A stretch of 64,000 nt of DNA from an uncultured Oscillospiraceae bacterium (GCA_949878425.1 CATLAL010000003.1:1-64000), one strand, 5' to 3'; shown: positions 50,181-58,963, numbered from the stretch's first letter. Translations and numbers: made by a program. The notes: generated by a model from the letters alone, not told the origin.

Positions 50181-52832
50181 CTACCCCTTGGCGTGCTCGT
50201 TGACGTAATCGTCCAGGGCGGCCAGGGCGTTATCCAGCTTGAGCAGGTCGCTGCCGCCGCCCATGGCGCTGTCCGGCTTGCCGCCGCCTCTGCCGCCGCA
50301 GATGGGGGCGATGGTCTTGATGATATCACCGGCCTTGACGCCCTTGGCCACGGCCTCCCTGCCGCAGACGGCCAGGAAGGTGATCTTCCCATCGCTGACG
50401 CTGGCCAGCAGGGCCGCCACGCCTGGCTCCTTGTCCCGGAGGAAGTCGCCCAGCTTCCGCATATCGTCCGCCGTGAGGCCGCTGCGGGACATGGAGAGCA
50501 CCTTCAGGCCCTTGACAGTCTTGGCGCTCATGAGGAACTGATCCGCCTCGCTGACAAACTCCTTGGCCTTCAGCTTCTCGATGGTCTGGCGCAGCTCCCG
50601 CATCTCGGCGGTGATCTGCGCGGACTTCTCCTTGAGCTCCACCGGCTTCACCTTCAGCACGGCGGCGGCCTGGAACAGCATATCCTGGAACCGGTTCATC
50701 TCCGCCAGGGCCCGCCTGCCGGTAACCGCCTCAATACGGCGGACGCCGGAGGCCACGGAAAACTCGCTCTCAATGTGGAAGAGCCCCGCCTTGGCGGAGT
50801 TGTCCAGATGGGTGCCGCCGCAGAACTCCACGGAGTAGCCGTCTCCCACGTTGACCACCCTGACAATGTCTCCGTACTTCTCGCTGAACAGGGCGATAGC
50901 CCCGGTTTTTTTTGCCTCCTCAATGGGCATCTCCCTGGCCTCCACCGGATAGCCCTCCAGGATGGCGTCGTTGACCACCCGGGAGACCTCGCCCAGCTCC
51001 TGGGCCGTCATGGCGGCAAAGTGGGTGAAGTCAAAGCGGAGATAGTCCTCCTCCACCAGGGAGCCCGCCTGCTGGACGTGGTCGCCCAGCACGGTGCGCA
51101 GGGCCTTATCCAGCAGATGGGTGGCGGTGTGGGCGCGGGCAACGGCCTTGCGGCGCTCGGGGTCAATCTGGGCGCGCACCGTGTCGCCCACCTTGAGCAT
51201 TCCCTCGGCCATTCTGCCGTAGTGCATATATTTGCCGCCCTTGTTCTTTTGCACATCCGCCACAGTGAACCGGCAGCCCCCATTTTCCAGGAAGCCGTGG
51301 TCTGCCACCTGGCCGCCCATCTCGGCGTAAAAGGGCGTTCGGTCCAGCACCACGATTCCCTCCACGCCGGGCATCAGCATCTCGGCCAGCTCGTTTTCCA
51401 CCACCAGGGCCACCACCTTCGCGCCCTCAATGGATGCGTTCTCGTAGCCTGCGAACTCCGTGGCAGGCACGTCCTTGCCGAACTCCACGCCGGCCCAGCC
51501 CAGGTCGCCCAGGGCCTCCCGGGCCTTCCGGGCCCGCTGGCGCTGCTCCTCCATCAGGGCCTTGAACTCCTCCTGGTTAACGTCCATGCCCTCCTCGGCC
51601 ACCATCTCCGCCGTCAGGTCGATGGGGAAGCCGTAGGTGTCATAGAGCTTGAAGGCGTCGGCCCCGGAGAAGGTCTTTTCCCCCTTGGCCTTGTGGCCCT
51701 CCAGCATCTCGGTAAAAATCTTCATGCCGCCGTCGATGGTCTTGGCGAAGCTCTCCTCCTCCATGCGGATGATGCGGGTGATATAGGCCTCCTTCTCCCG
51801 CAGGTCCGGATAGGCCCGTTCGTTCTCCTGGATCACGGTGGCGCACACCTCATACAGGAAGGGCCGGTTTACGCCCAGGAGCTTCCCGTGGCGGGCGGCC
51901 CGGCGGAGGAGGCGGCGGAGGACGTAGCCCCGCCCCTCGTTGCTGGGCAGCACGCCGTCGCAGATCATCATGGTGGCGGAGCGGATGTGGTCTGTGATCA
52001 CCCGGAGGCTCACGTCGATCTTGTGGCTCTGCTCGTAGGTGGCCCCGGTAATGGCACTGACCTTGTTGGTGATATTCATCACCGTATCCACGTCGAAGAG
52101 GGACTCCACGTTCTGGCTGACGCAGGCCAGGCGCTCCAGGCCCGCGCCCACGTCGATGTTCTTCTGCTTCAGGTCGGAGTAGTTGCCCTGGCCGTCGTTC
52201 TCAAACTGGCTAAACACGTTGTTCCAGATTTCAATATACCGGTCGCACTCGCAGCCCACGGTGCACCCGGGTTTGCCGCAGCCGTAGGCCTCCCCCCGGT
52301 CGTAGTAGATCTCCGAGCAGGGGCCGCAGGGTCCCGCGCCATGCTCCCAGAAGTTGTCGGCCTTGCCGAAGCGGAAGATCCGCTCCGCCGGGATGCCCAT
52401 CTCCTTGTTCCAGATCTCGAAGGCCTCGTCGTCCTTCTCGTAGATGGAGGGATAGAGCCGGTCCGCCTCCAGGCCAAGCCAGTCGGGGCTGGTAAGGAAC
52501 TCCCAGCACCAGGCGATGGTCTCCCTCTTGAAGTAGTCGCCAAAGGAGAAGTTGCCCAGCATCTCGAAGTAGGTGCCATGGCGGGCGGTTTTGCCGATGT
52601 TCTCGATGTCGCCGGTGCGGATGCACTTCTGGCAGGTGCACACCCGCTTCCTTGGGGGCTCCACCTCGCCGGTAAAGTAGGGCTTCATGGGGGCCATGCC
52701 GCTGTTGATAAGCAGGAGGCTGGCGTCGTTCTGGGGGATCAGGGAGAAGCTGGGCAGTCTTAAATGATCCTTGCTCTCGAAGAATTTCAGAAACATCTCC
52801 CGGATTTCGTTGACTCCGTAGGACTTGTGCAT
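50181..52832 (-). CDS. alaS: Alanine-tRNA ligase
   Basis: AlaRS charges tRNA-Ala. The 883-residue protein has the class II catalytic core (start HKSYGVNEIREMFLKFFESK, then FEMLGNFSFGDYF), an editing domain with the zinc-binding HTATHLLDKAL motif and the AEFCGGTHL-like VEFCGGTHLDNS, and a C-terminal C-Ala domain ending in GGRGGGKPD. Length is normal. Its start has a AAAGGAGAGAG site but no T-box leader. An alanine-type T-box lies 3.6 kb upstream in the same direction before another gene. Confidence 0.97.
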   Translation of the reverse strand: MHKSYGVNEIREMFLKFFESKDHLRLPSFSLIPQNDASLLLINSGMAPMKPYFTGEVEPPRKRVCTCQKCIRTGDIENIGKTARHGTYFEMLGNFSFGDYFKRETIAWCWEFLTSPDWLGLEADRLYPSIYEKDDEAFEIWNKEMGIPAERIFRFGKADNFWEHGAGPCGPCSEIYYDRGEAYGCGKPGCTVGCECDRYIEIWNNVFSQFENDGQGNYSDLKQKNIDVGAGLERLACVSQNVESLFDVDTVMNITNKVSAITGATYEQSHKIDVSLRVITDHIRSATMMICDGVLPSNEGRGYVLRRLLRRAARHGKLLGVNRPFLYEVCATVIQENERAYPDLREKEAYITRIIRMEEESFAKTIDGGMKIFTEMLEGHKAKGEKTFSGADAFKLYDTYGFPIDLTAEMVAEEGMDVNQEEFKALMEEQRQRARKAREALGDLGWAGVEFGKDVPATEFAGYENASIEGAKVVALVVENELAEMLMPGVEGIVVLDRTPFYAEMGGQVADHGFLENGGCRFTVADVQKNKGGKYMHYGRMAEGMLKVGDTVRAQIDPERRKAVARAHTATHLLDKALRTVLGDHVQQAGSLVEEDYLRFDFTHFAAMTAQELGEVSRVVNDAILEGYPVEAREMPIEEAKKTGAIALFSEKYGDIVRVVNVGDGYSVEFCGGTHLDNSAKAGLFHIESEFSVASGVRRIEAVTGRRALAEMNRFQDMLFQAAAVLKVKPVELKEKSAQITAEMRELRQTIEKLKAKEFVSEADQFLMSAKTVKGLKVLSMSRSGLTADDMRKLGDFLRDKEPGVAALLASVSDGKITFLAVCGREAVAKGVKAGDIIKTIAPICGGRGGGKPDSAMGGGSDLLKLDNALAALDDYVNEHAKG

Positions 52833-52934
52833 GGGACTCTCTCCTTTTATTTCAAAAATTTATACATTAATCAGCCGTTTTTGCAGCGGGCGCCTATCTT
52901 GACGAGGTCCCGGGGGGTTCACCCCCGGTCCCCC

Positions 52935-53197
52935 GCTTTACGCAGTGCCGGTGGAAAGCGCCAGGCGAAGCCGCTGAGTCAAAAGCGTCCTTCTGCCACC
53001 TTGGCGTTCGTCCGGCTCCGCCTGCCGCTCTTCCGGCGCACTGCGTAAAGTCCCCCGTAAAAACAGCAGGGGTCCCGTGGAGCGCCGCGAAGCGGCGCTT
53101 TTAGCGGTAAGGCCGCCGCAGGCGGCCCAGCGGGGGGCGTTTAGCCCCCGGCGTGTTTTTGGGTGCCTTTTGCACGGGCAAAAAGTACCGCCCCCGC
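52935..53197. repeat. Repeat E, copy 2
   Basis: About 263 bp matching 46740-46976. It includes GCTTTACGCAGTGCCGG (52935-52951), CCGGCGCACTGCGTAAAG (53033-53050) and the end hairpin region TGCACGGGCAAAAAGTA. It carries an extra GC-rich block (53076-53135) absent from copy 1. It abuts the stop of an XRE-like pseudogene at its right edge. The stretch 52833-52934 holds the alaS promoter region. Confidence 0.8.
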
Positions 53198-53199
53198 TC

Positions 53200-53430
53200 C
53201 TACTGGGATTTCCTCACATCCGACCTGCCCGGCAGGTAGTCCGCAGACACCTTAAAGCAGTCTGCCAGAAACTCAAGCGTCAGGGATGGAATGTTAACCT
53301 GTCCATACTCGGTTTTTTGATAATGGTTTACTCTGCAATCCAGGAGTTTCACCATCTCCGCCTGTTTAAGGCCCTTTTCTTTTCTCAGTTCTTTCAGGCG
53401 TACCGATTAGCCCGGCATTTTTATTTCCAT
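53200..53430 (-). pseudogene. XRE-type regulator with an in-frame stop
   Basis: The frame from ATG 53430 reads MEIKMPG, then TAA (53409-53407), then continues SVRLKELRKEKGLKQAEMVK and LLDCRVNHYQKTEYGQVNIP to a TAG at 53200. That second part is a clear helix-turn-helix XRE domain followed by DYLPGRSD. A GGGAGAG site precedes the ATG. No ATG, GTG or TTG lies between the TAA and the domain, so the gene is probably broken at codon 8, unless translation restarts. It is the counterpart of the intact gene at 46991. Confidence 0.7.
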
Positions 53431-53464
53431 ATTCTCTCCCAACCCCTTAGCACCTCCTTGAAAA

Positions 53465-53701
53465 ATGAATGAAACCTACCAATGGCTCTATGAAAACTAT
53501 GTCCGGGATTTACAGAAGGAGCTCTCTCAAAGGGAGGACGCCAAAATCCGGCGGCTGAAGGAGACACAGCTCCTCACCCGGGAGGCGGAGCTCAGCCTGG
53601 CGGACTGCCTGGCCGGCCTCCGGTTCCACTGGGGAGCCGAAAGCTTCGCCCTAGGGGTCCGGCCGGGGATGCGTCTGGCCCCCAATTTTTTGGAGGAATA
53701 G
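53465..53701 (+). CDS. Small hypothetical protein, 78 aa
   Basis: The 78 residues (MNETYQWLYENYVRDLQKEL...) are helical and charged, with an aromatic N-terminus like that of the 90-aa protein at 47311. Both lie divergently beside an XRE-type gene that abuts repeat E. No ribosome site is visible (CCTCCTTG precedes the ATG), which weakens the call. The 3' end is 5 bp from the convergent hydrolase gene. Function unknown. Confidence 0.6.
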   Translation: MNETYQWLYENYVRDLQKELSQREDAKIRRLKETQLLTREAELSLADCLAGLRFHWGAESFALGVRPGMRLAPNFLEE

Positions 53702-53706
53702 ACCGC

Positions 53707-55851
53707 TCACCGGCCCTCCACTCCAATATTATCCAAAAGCGCCTGTCCCGAACCGTCAAAGACAAAGGAAATCCCCACGACCCGGCTGAAATCAAAGCTC
53801 TCCTGGGAGAGGAAGCCCTCCGCCGGAATTGCCGCGGTGGCAAAGGCCCGCTTGTATACGCAGGTGTCAAAAAGAAAGTCCAGCTTGTCCGTGCGCACCG
53901 CCAGAATGGGAAAGACCGTGGTAAAATCGCTGATCCGGGCGGAGGCCTCCACACCGGAGGCGTCGGTCAGGACCACCTCGGCGTCTGTCAGGGACAGCTC
54001 CCCCCGCTCCACGGCGGCGCTGTCCAGGTCGCAGAGGTCAAAGGCAAGAGCCCGGCCCGTCAGATCCGTCTCCGGCAGGGAGAGACGGTACGACCCCCTC
54101 CCGTGCCAGCGCAGCCGGACCGCATGGGTGTCGGCCCCACCAAAGCCCACCTGCTCCTCCGTCCAGAGGTTCATGCCCACAGCCTCTATCCCCGCGCCCT
54201 CCATGGAGGCGGTCTCCAGATCCGAGTCCTCCTCAAAGTCCGCGATGGGGGTAAAGCCGGAGCTCTCCCAGCACTGGACGTACACCGTCTCCGGCAGCTG
54301 GGAGGCAAAGCTGTCCCAGTCCGTCAGCAGGTCCCGCCGGCTGTTGTCGCCCAGCAGCGTGACATCCAGGAAGGTTTTGATAAAGATCCGGGCGATCTTC
54401 TGCTGGTCCTCCTCGCTGAGCAGGTCCTCCACATTGAGCAGACGCCCGGAGGGCCCCGCCTGGTCGTAGGCCCCCCACAGCTGGTTGAACTGGCCGTGGT
54501 TGGCTCCGGCTATGTACAGCGCGGTTTTTAAATAGCCGCCATCCCCGGTGAAGGAGATCTTCTCATATTGGCTCATGCCCATAAAGCTGGTGACATCCCG
54601 GTCCGCCGCGCCGTGGAGAAGCAGGTAATTGATATCCTCCAGCTCCACGCTGTGGTCCGCCGGCCGGTACTGGTCCACCGTGGGGGCGATGGCGATGACG
54701 GAGCGGATGGCAAAGCCGTAGTCAAAGGCGATGTTGCCGTTTTCCGGGTAGCGGTCATACTGGTTGAACAGCGCCGCCGTGGCCGCCATCTCCCCGCCCC
54801 GGCTGTGGCCGGCAATGGCGATGCGCTCCGGGTCGATTTTTCTGTAAAGGAGATTCCCTTGCTGACCGTTGTACTCCAGAAGCAAGCCGATATGTTCCAG
54901 CAGGAGCACCGCCCGGCCGTCGTTCTCGCCGGTGAGCATGTTGCAGGCATTCTGGTCCACGGAGACCACCACGTAGCCGTAGGATGCCAGGTAGCTCCCC
55001 AGGTAGTCGTAGCCCAGGTAGGAGGGTGTGGAGATCTCGTGGTTGCCGTGGGCGATGAAGAGGACCGGACAGTTTTCCCGGTCCCGCGGATACCAGACCC
55101 GCCCCTGCATGGGCACGCTGTCCAGCTGGTAGTCCCAGTAGGCGTCCACATAGCGGCCCGTGAGGCTGCCGGTGTCCCGGCTCATAAAGGCGGTCAGATC
55201 CACGGTTCCAGCCTCCAGGGGAGCGCCGGGTCCGTAATCCAGCACAGCGGTTTGGAGGGGCCCCTGTCCAACGTCCAGAGGGATTTCCGACTCCTGGGGT
55301 CTGGTCAGGGCCAGGTAGCGGGAAACCCGGTCGTCATCAAAGCCGCTGGTAAACAGGAACGCCGCCAGCAGCGACACGGCCGCTCCGGAGAGCAATCCAG
55401 CAGCCAAGGGGGCGGCTTTCAGCCGCCGCCGGACCAGGACGCTCCACCAGGAGGCCGCCAGCAGCCCCAGCGCCGCCGCCGCGAATCCGGAGAAGAGGAG
55501 CACCCGCCAGGTCCAGCCCTCCCTCGCCCCCTGCTCCGTCATATAGGCGATGGAGCACAGCAGCAGGGTCCAGGCCATCAGACACCCCAGACTTCGGCCC
55601 AGAAGCTGGTCCAGCAGCTTCCTGGCCAGCCAGAGTGCCAGCTCCAGCAGGGCGAGGACCGCCCCGCACAGCACGCCGCCGCCCAGAGCGCCGGGCCAGT
55701 AGGCGGCGGACAGGGCGGTCCCGCCCACCAGCGCCGCCGAGAGGGCGCCCATCTGGCACAGGGCGGCCTCCGTACCGCCAAAGGTATTTGCAAACCAAGT
55801 TCGAAAGCGTTTCCAAAGAGCGCTGCCGCGCCTGGTCAGGAGATGATTCAA
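53707..55851 (-). CDS. Multi-pass membrane alpha/beta-hydrolase
   Basis: The 714-residue protein has about five N-terminal membrane segments (residues 35-170), then an extracytoplasmic alpha/beta-hydrolase domain with nucleophile elbow AGHSRGGEM and a late His in AGANHGQFN. The fold resembles platelet-activating-factor acetylhydrolase-like or PAF-type hydrolases. A beta-rich C-terminal domain (about 540-714) follows. Substrate is unknown, perhaps a lipid or cell-wall component. It is expressed after the DUF3887 gene on the same strand. Confidence 0.78.
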   Translation of the reverse strand: MNHLLTRRGSALWKRFRTWFANTFGGTEAALCQMGALSAALVGGTALSAAYWPGALGGGVLCGAVLALLELALWLARKLLDQLLGRSLGCLMAWTLLLCSIAYMTEQGAREGWTWRVLLFSGFAAAALGLLAASWWSVLVRRRLKAAPLAAGLLSGAAVSLLAAFLFTSGFDDDRVSRYLALTRPQESEIPLDVGQGPLQTAVLDYGPGAPLEAGTVDLTAFMSRDTGSLTGRYVDAYWDYQLDSVPMQGRVWYPRDRENCPVLFIAHGNHEISTPSYLGYDYLGSYLASYGYVVVSVDQNACNMLTGENDGRAVLLLEHIGLLLEYNGQQGNLLYRKIDPERIAIAGHSRGGEMAATAALFNQYDRYPENGNIAFDYGFAIRSVIAIAPTVDQYRPADHSVELEDINYLLLHGAADRDVTSFMGMSQYEKISFTGDGGYLKTALYIAGANHGQFNQLWGAYDQAGPSGRLLNVEDLLSEEDQQKIARIFIKTFLDVTLLGDNSRRDLLTDWDSFASQLPETVYVQCWESSGFTPIADFEEDSDLETASMEGAGIEAVGMNLWTEEQVGFGGADTHAVRLRWHGRGSYRLSLPETDLTGRALAFDLCDLDSAAVERGELSLTDAEVVLTDASGVEASARISDFTTVFPILAVRTDKLDFLFDTCVYKRAFATAAIPAEGFLSQESFDFSRVVGISFVFDGSGQALLDNIGVEGR

Positions 55852-55947
55852 CTTGTAATGCCTCCAGTTATGTAGTTTAGAAGCTGTCCATTTTGGAAAA
55901 AAATAGGAGTACGGGGCCCGCCGTGCCGCCTCAAAAAACGGCCTCCG

Positions 55948-56358
55948 CTATTGGCGCTTTACCTCCAGGCCGATGAGGGACATCTGGGGGTCAAAGGCCA
56001 CCCGGAAGAGGACCTTGTCCCTGGTATAGGAGCAGTAGAAGACCGCCACGCCGTAGCGCTCCCCCTGGGAGGACTGGCCGGTAGCCATGCGGTCGGTAAT
56101 CTCCCGATACTCCCCCGCCCCGTCCAGCTGGCGCAGCACCAGCTCCTCGATGTCCCCGGAGGTCATGGTCTGCGCCACGTCCGGCCGGAAGGCGGCGTAA
56201 ATTGCCTCATAGTCGCCGTCCACCACCTGCAAAACCACCTCCTGCCCCGCCTCCAGCAGGGTCTCCTCCTCCATCCCGCTGGGAAGGGGATTCCCTTGAC
56301 AGCCAGCGAGCAGCAACAGAAATACAGCTATTACCGGTAAGGATTTCCAGCCTTTCAT
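55948..56358 (-). CDS. DUF3887-domain lipoprotein
   Basis: The 136-residue product has a lipoprotein signal (LLLLAGC, Cys 19) and a DUF3887 domain (EETLLEAGQEVVLQVVDGDY ... DPQMSLIGLEVKRQ). The domain resembles the NTF2-like fold found attached to hydrolases and transporters in Firmicutes. A GGGAGG site precedes the ATG. A T-box leader with its terminator lies about 70 bp upstream, so this gene is the first gene after it. Its role is unknown. Confidence 0.8.
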   Translation of the reverse strand: MKGWKSLPVIAVFLLLLAGCQGNPLPSGMEEETLLEAGQEVVLQVVDGDYEAIYAAFRPDVAQTMTSGDIEELVLRQLDGAGEYREITDRMATGQSSQGERYGVAVFYCSYTRDKVLFRVAFDPQMSLIGLEVKRQ

Positions 56359-56420
56359 TGTTTCTGGCCTCCCGAAGGGCGCCTGGGCGGTTCAGCCGCC
56401 TGCCGCCCGTTTTTTCTACA

Positions 56421-56654
56421 AAAAAATTTAGAACCCACGCCCACCGCATAGGGGCGAAGGTTCTCGCGGTACCACCCTAATTATCCCAAACGGGACATCT
56501 CAATCAGCCCGATAACGGGGGCCGGACCGTGCGGCTCGTCGCCGCCTGCTCGGAAGTGGCCGCGCCGGACGCTCCGCCGCGGGGCTTGCACCCTCCCCCG
56601 CTCGCTCTGGGCCGCTGTCCGGAACTCGTTCCCGAATTGCTTTCCGCAGATTCT
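56421..56654 (-). promoter_or_regulatory. T-box riboswitch, probably alanine-responsive
   Basis: The minus-strand leader carries the T-box core AGGGTGGTACCGCG (56478-56465), then a terminator stem AGAACC...GGTTCT (56464-56430) and TTTTTTT. Upstream, the Stem I elements fit: GGGTGCAAGCC in the distal part and GCC followed by ACTTCCGAG at the specifier position (56560-56558). By analogy with glycine T-boxes (NNN-ACTCC-GGAG) the specifier would be GCC, an Ala codon. It precedes the DUF3887 lipoprotein, not alaS. Confidence 0.85.
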
Positions 56655-56660
56655 GAAGGT

Positions 56661-56688
56661 ATTATAGCACAGTTTTCCCCCTTGTCAA
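56661..56688 (-). promoter_or_regulatory. Promoter of the T-box leader
   Basis: On the minus strand TTGACA (56688-56683) and TATAAT (56666-56661) with a 16-bp spacer. Both hexamers match the sigma-A consensus. Confidence 0.85.
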
Positions 56689-56963
56689 CAGGGGAATCGC
56701 GCCAAGGGGCGGTTTTTTCTTTCCAGGGCTTCCTCGCCGGTCCTCCAGGAAAAGGGGGCAGGCGCGTGGAGAGACGAGAAAATCGTCAACACACCTGTAT
56801 CGCCAACGGCGTTCGAAGCTGTGAATACAGGTTCTTACTCCCCTGAGATACGCGCCGGCTCCATCGGGAGAGCTTCTTAAAGAAAACTTATAACTTTCCC
56901 CGCTTTCATTTTAATAGAAGCTGCTGTACAATACAGGCAGCTAGAGAAAGAGAGGTACGGACC
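56689..56963. other. Intergenic stretch with a 23-bp repeat and a promoter-like word
   Basis: No gene is supported. It contains the 23-bp repeat 56818-56840 (copy 2, identical to 28740-28762) whose surroundings form ACCTGTATC/GAATACAGGT, and TACAAT (about 56928-56933) 30 bp before the start of the TVP38 gene, which may be its promoter. Confidence 0.5.
56818..56840. repeat. 23-bp dispersed repeat, copy 2
   Basis: Identical to 28740-28762. With ACACCTGTATCG at 56790-56801 it forms an imperfect inverted repeat of about 50 bp. Confidence 0.65.
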
Positions 56964-57662
56964 ATGGCCAGAACCTTATCCCAAAAGCAGAAAAAGTGGA
57001 TTGTGGGAGTGGGGCTTCTTCTCTTCCTGATTCTCTCCGCTCTGGTCTGCTGGTATGCCGGACGGCCTCTCATTCAGTTTGCCAAAGAGCCGGAACGCTT
57101 TCGGGCCTGGGTGGACAGCCAGGGCATCTGGGGGCCCCTCCTCTTTCTGGGGATGATCGTTCTCCAGATTGTGGTGGCGATCATCCCGGGCGAGCCCCTG
57201 GAGATCGCGGCCGGGTACGCCTTCGGCGCGGTGGAGGGGACGCTGCTGTGCCTGCTGGGGGCCTTCGCCGGGCGGCTGGCGGTGTTCCTGCTGGTGCGGC
57301 GCTTTGGCACGAAGGCGGTGGAGCTGTTCTTTCCCAAGGAGAAATTTCAGTCTCTGCGGTTTCTGCAAAATGAGCGGCGGCTGACCTTCTGGGTGTTTTT
57401 CCTCTTCTTCCTCCCCGGTACGCCAAAAGACCTGCTGTGCTACATCGTGGGGCTCACCAAGCTCCCCCTGGCCTCCTGGCTCATCATCAGCGCGACCGCC
57501 CCCCTCCCCTCCATCATCACATCCACAGTCGGCGGCGACGCCCTCGGCATGGGGGATTACGCCTTTGCCGCCGCCGTATTTATTATCACAATGGCTGTCA
57601 GCGGTATGGGACTGCTGGTCTATCGCGCCGTCTGCCGGGCGCGGGAAAGGAGAGAGTCATGA
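56964..57662 (+). CDS. TVP38/TMEM64-family membrane protein
   Basis: A 232-residue membrane protein of the VTT (SNARE-associated Golgi) family, with about six hydrophobic segments. Key signatures are IPGEPLEIAAGYAFG and FFLPGTPKDLLCYIVGLT, the paired loops of this family. Members are linked to phospholipid scrambling or flipping (as with DedA-like proteins). An AGAGAGG site precedes the ATG. It overlaps the next gene by 4 bp (ATGA), giving coupled translation. Confidence 0.9.
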   Translation: MARTLSQKQKKWIVGVGLLLFLILSALVCWYAGRPLIQFAKEPERFRAWVDSQGIWGPLLFLGMIVLQIVVAIIPGEPLEIAAGYAFGAVEGTLLCLLGAFAGRLAVFLLVRRFGTKAVELFFPKEKFQSLRFLQNERRLTFWVFFLFFLPGTPKDLLCYIVGLTKLPLASWLIISATAPLPSIITSTVGGDALGMGDYAFAAAVFIITMAVSGMGLLVYRAVCRARERRES

Positions 57663-58915
57663 GCGCTCTTACATTCTTGCAGTACGTAAATCGGGTGATT
57701 GGAGTTCTGTTCTTTGTCTGCTACTTCTACCAGATGCTCTACCTTCCTGTCGCCCTGACGGCCCGAAAGAAAAAAAAGGAGAAGGCGGCTCCCCTCCGCC
57801 GCTACGCGGTTCTCATCTCCGCCAGAAACGAGGAGGCGGTGATCTCCAAGCTCCTGGAGAGCATTCAGGCCCAGGACTACCCAGCGGAGCTTGTCACCAC
57901 CTTCGTGGTGGCGGACAACTGCACCGACAACACCGCCCAGGCGGCCCGGGACGCCGGCGCGGAGGTATACGAGCGCTTTGACCGCCGGCTGGTGGGCAAG
58001 GGCTACGCCCTCAACTATCTGCTCAGCCACATCCGTGAGACCAGGGGAGACGACTTCTTTGACGGATACTTTGTCTTTGACGCGGACAATCTGCTCCGTC
58101 CGGACTACATCTCCCAAATAAATAAGACCTTCGGCCCGGACTGCCAGATCGTCACCAGCTACCGCAACTCCAAGAACTTTGGCGACAGCTGGATCTCCGC
58201 CGGCTGCGCCCTGTGGTTCCTCCGGGACGCCGCCTTCCTCAACGCCCCCCGGGCCCGCCTGGGTATCAGCGCCGTGGTGGCGGGCACCGGCTTCGTTTTC
58301 AGCCGGGAGGTGATGCTCCGCTGCAACGGCTGGCCCTTCCACTCCCTCAGCGAGGACACGGAGTTTACCGTCCACAGCGTGCTCAGCGGAGAGCGGATCG
58401 GCTACTGCGGTGAGGCGGAGTTCTACGACGAGCAGCCCACCCGCTTCAGCCAGTCCTGGCGCCAGCGGATGCGCTGGGTTCGGGGCAACGCCGGAATTCT
58501 CTGCCGGGAGGGCGGCCATCTGGCGGCCGGCCTGGGTGGGAAAAACTGGCTGTCCTGCCTGGACCTGCTGCTGTCCATTGCGCCGGCCATCGTGCTGACG
58601 GTTATGGGAGCCGTGGCAGGCGCCGCCGCCTCAATCCTGGAGCTCATCAGCGGCGGAACGATCCTCCCCCTGCTGGCGGACGGACTGACCGCCTTTGCGG
58701 TCCCCTACGTGCTGCTGTTTCTGGCGGGGGCCATCACCACCGCTACCCAGTGGCGCCGCATCCACGCAGCTCCGTGGAAAAAGGTCCTCTATACCTTCAC
58801 CTTCCCCTTCTTCATGCTGACCTATGTGCCGGTTACGATTGTCTCCCTCTTTGGGAAGGTGGAGTGGAAGCCCATCGAGCACCGGGCCGCTGTGTCCATT
58901 CAGGAGCTGAAATAA
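57659..58915 (+). CDS. Membrane glycosyltransferase, family 2
   Basis: The 418-residue protein has an N-terminal membrane segment (FLQYVNRVIGVLFFVCYFY), a GT-A fold (AVLISARNEEAVISKLLESI, DNCTDNTAQ, then DADNLLRPDY as the D-x-D site), a QRMRWVRGN motif like Q-x-x-R-W of processive enzymes, and about three C-terminal membrane segments. It is thus likely a polysaccharide or glycolipid transferase. Start ATG 57659 overlaps the TVP38 stop, with a GGAAAGGAG site. A terminator follows. Confidence 0.9.
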   Translation: MSALTFLQYVNRVIGVLFFVCYFYQMLYLPVALTARKKKKEKAAPLRRYAVLISARNEEAVISKLLESIQAQDYPAELVTTFVVADNCTDNTAQAARDAGAEVYERFDRRLVGKGYALNYLLSHIRETRGDDFFDGYFVFDADNLLRPDYISQINKTFGPDCQIVTSYRNSKNFGDSWISAGCALWFLRDAAFLNAPRARLGISAVVAGTGFVFSREVMLRCNGWPFHSLSEDTEFTVHSVLSGERIGYCGEAEFYDEQPTRFSQSWRQRMRWVRGNAGILCREGGHLAAGLGGKNWLSCLDLLLSIAPAIVLTVMGAVAGAAASILELISGGTILPLLADGLTAFAVPYVLLFLAGAITTATQWRRIHAAPWKKVLYTFTFPFFMLTYVPVTIVSLFGKVEWKPIEHRAAVSIQELK

Positions 58916-58925
58916 CGTACCTTAT

Positions 58926-58953
58926 AAAAAACGCGCCCGGAGGCGCGTTTTTT
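58926..58953 (+). terminator. Terminator after the glycosyltransferase gene
   Basis: AAAAAACGCGCC and GGCGCGTTTTTT form a perfect 12-bp stem, 11 bp past the stop, reading as a terminator in both directions. Confidence 0.9.
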
Positions 58954-58963
58954 ATTTCCGCTT

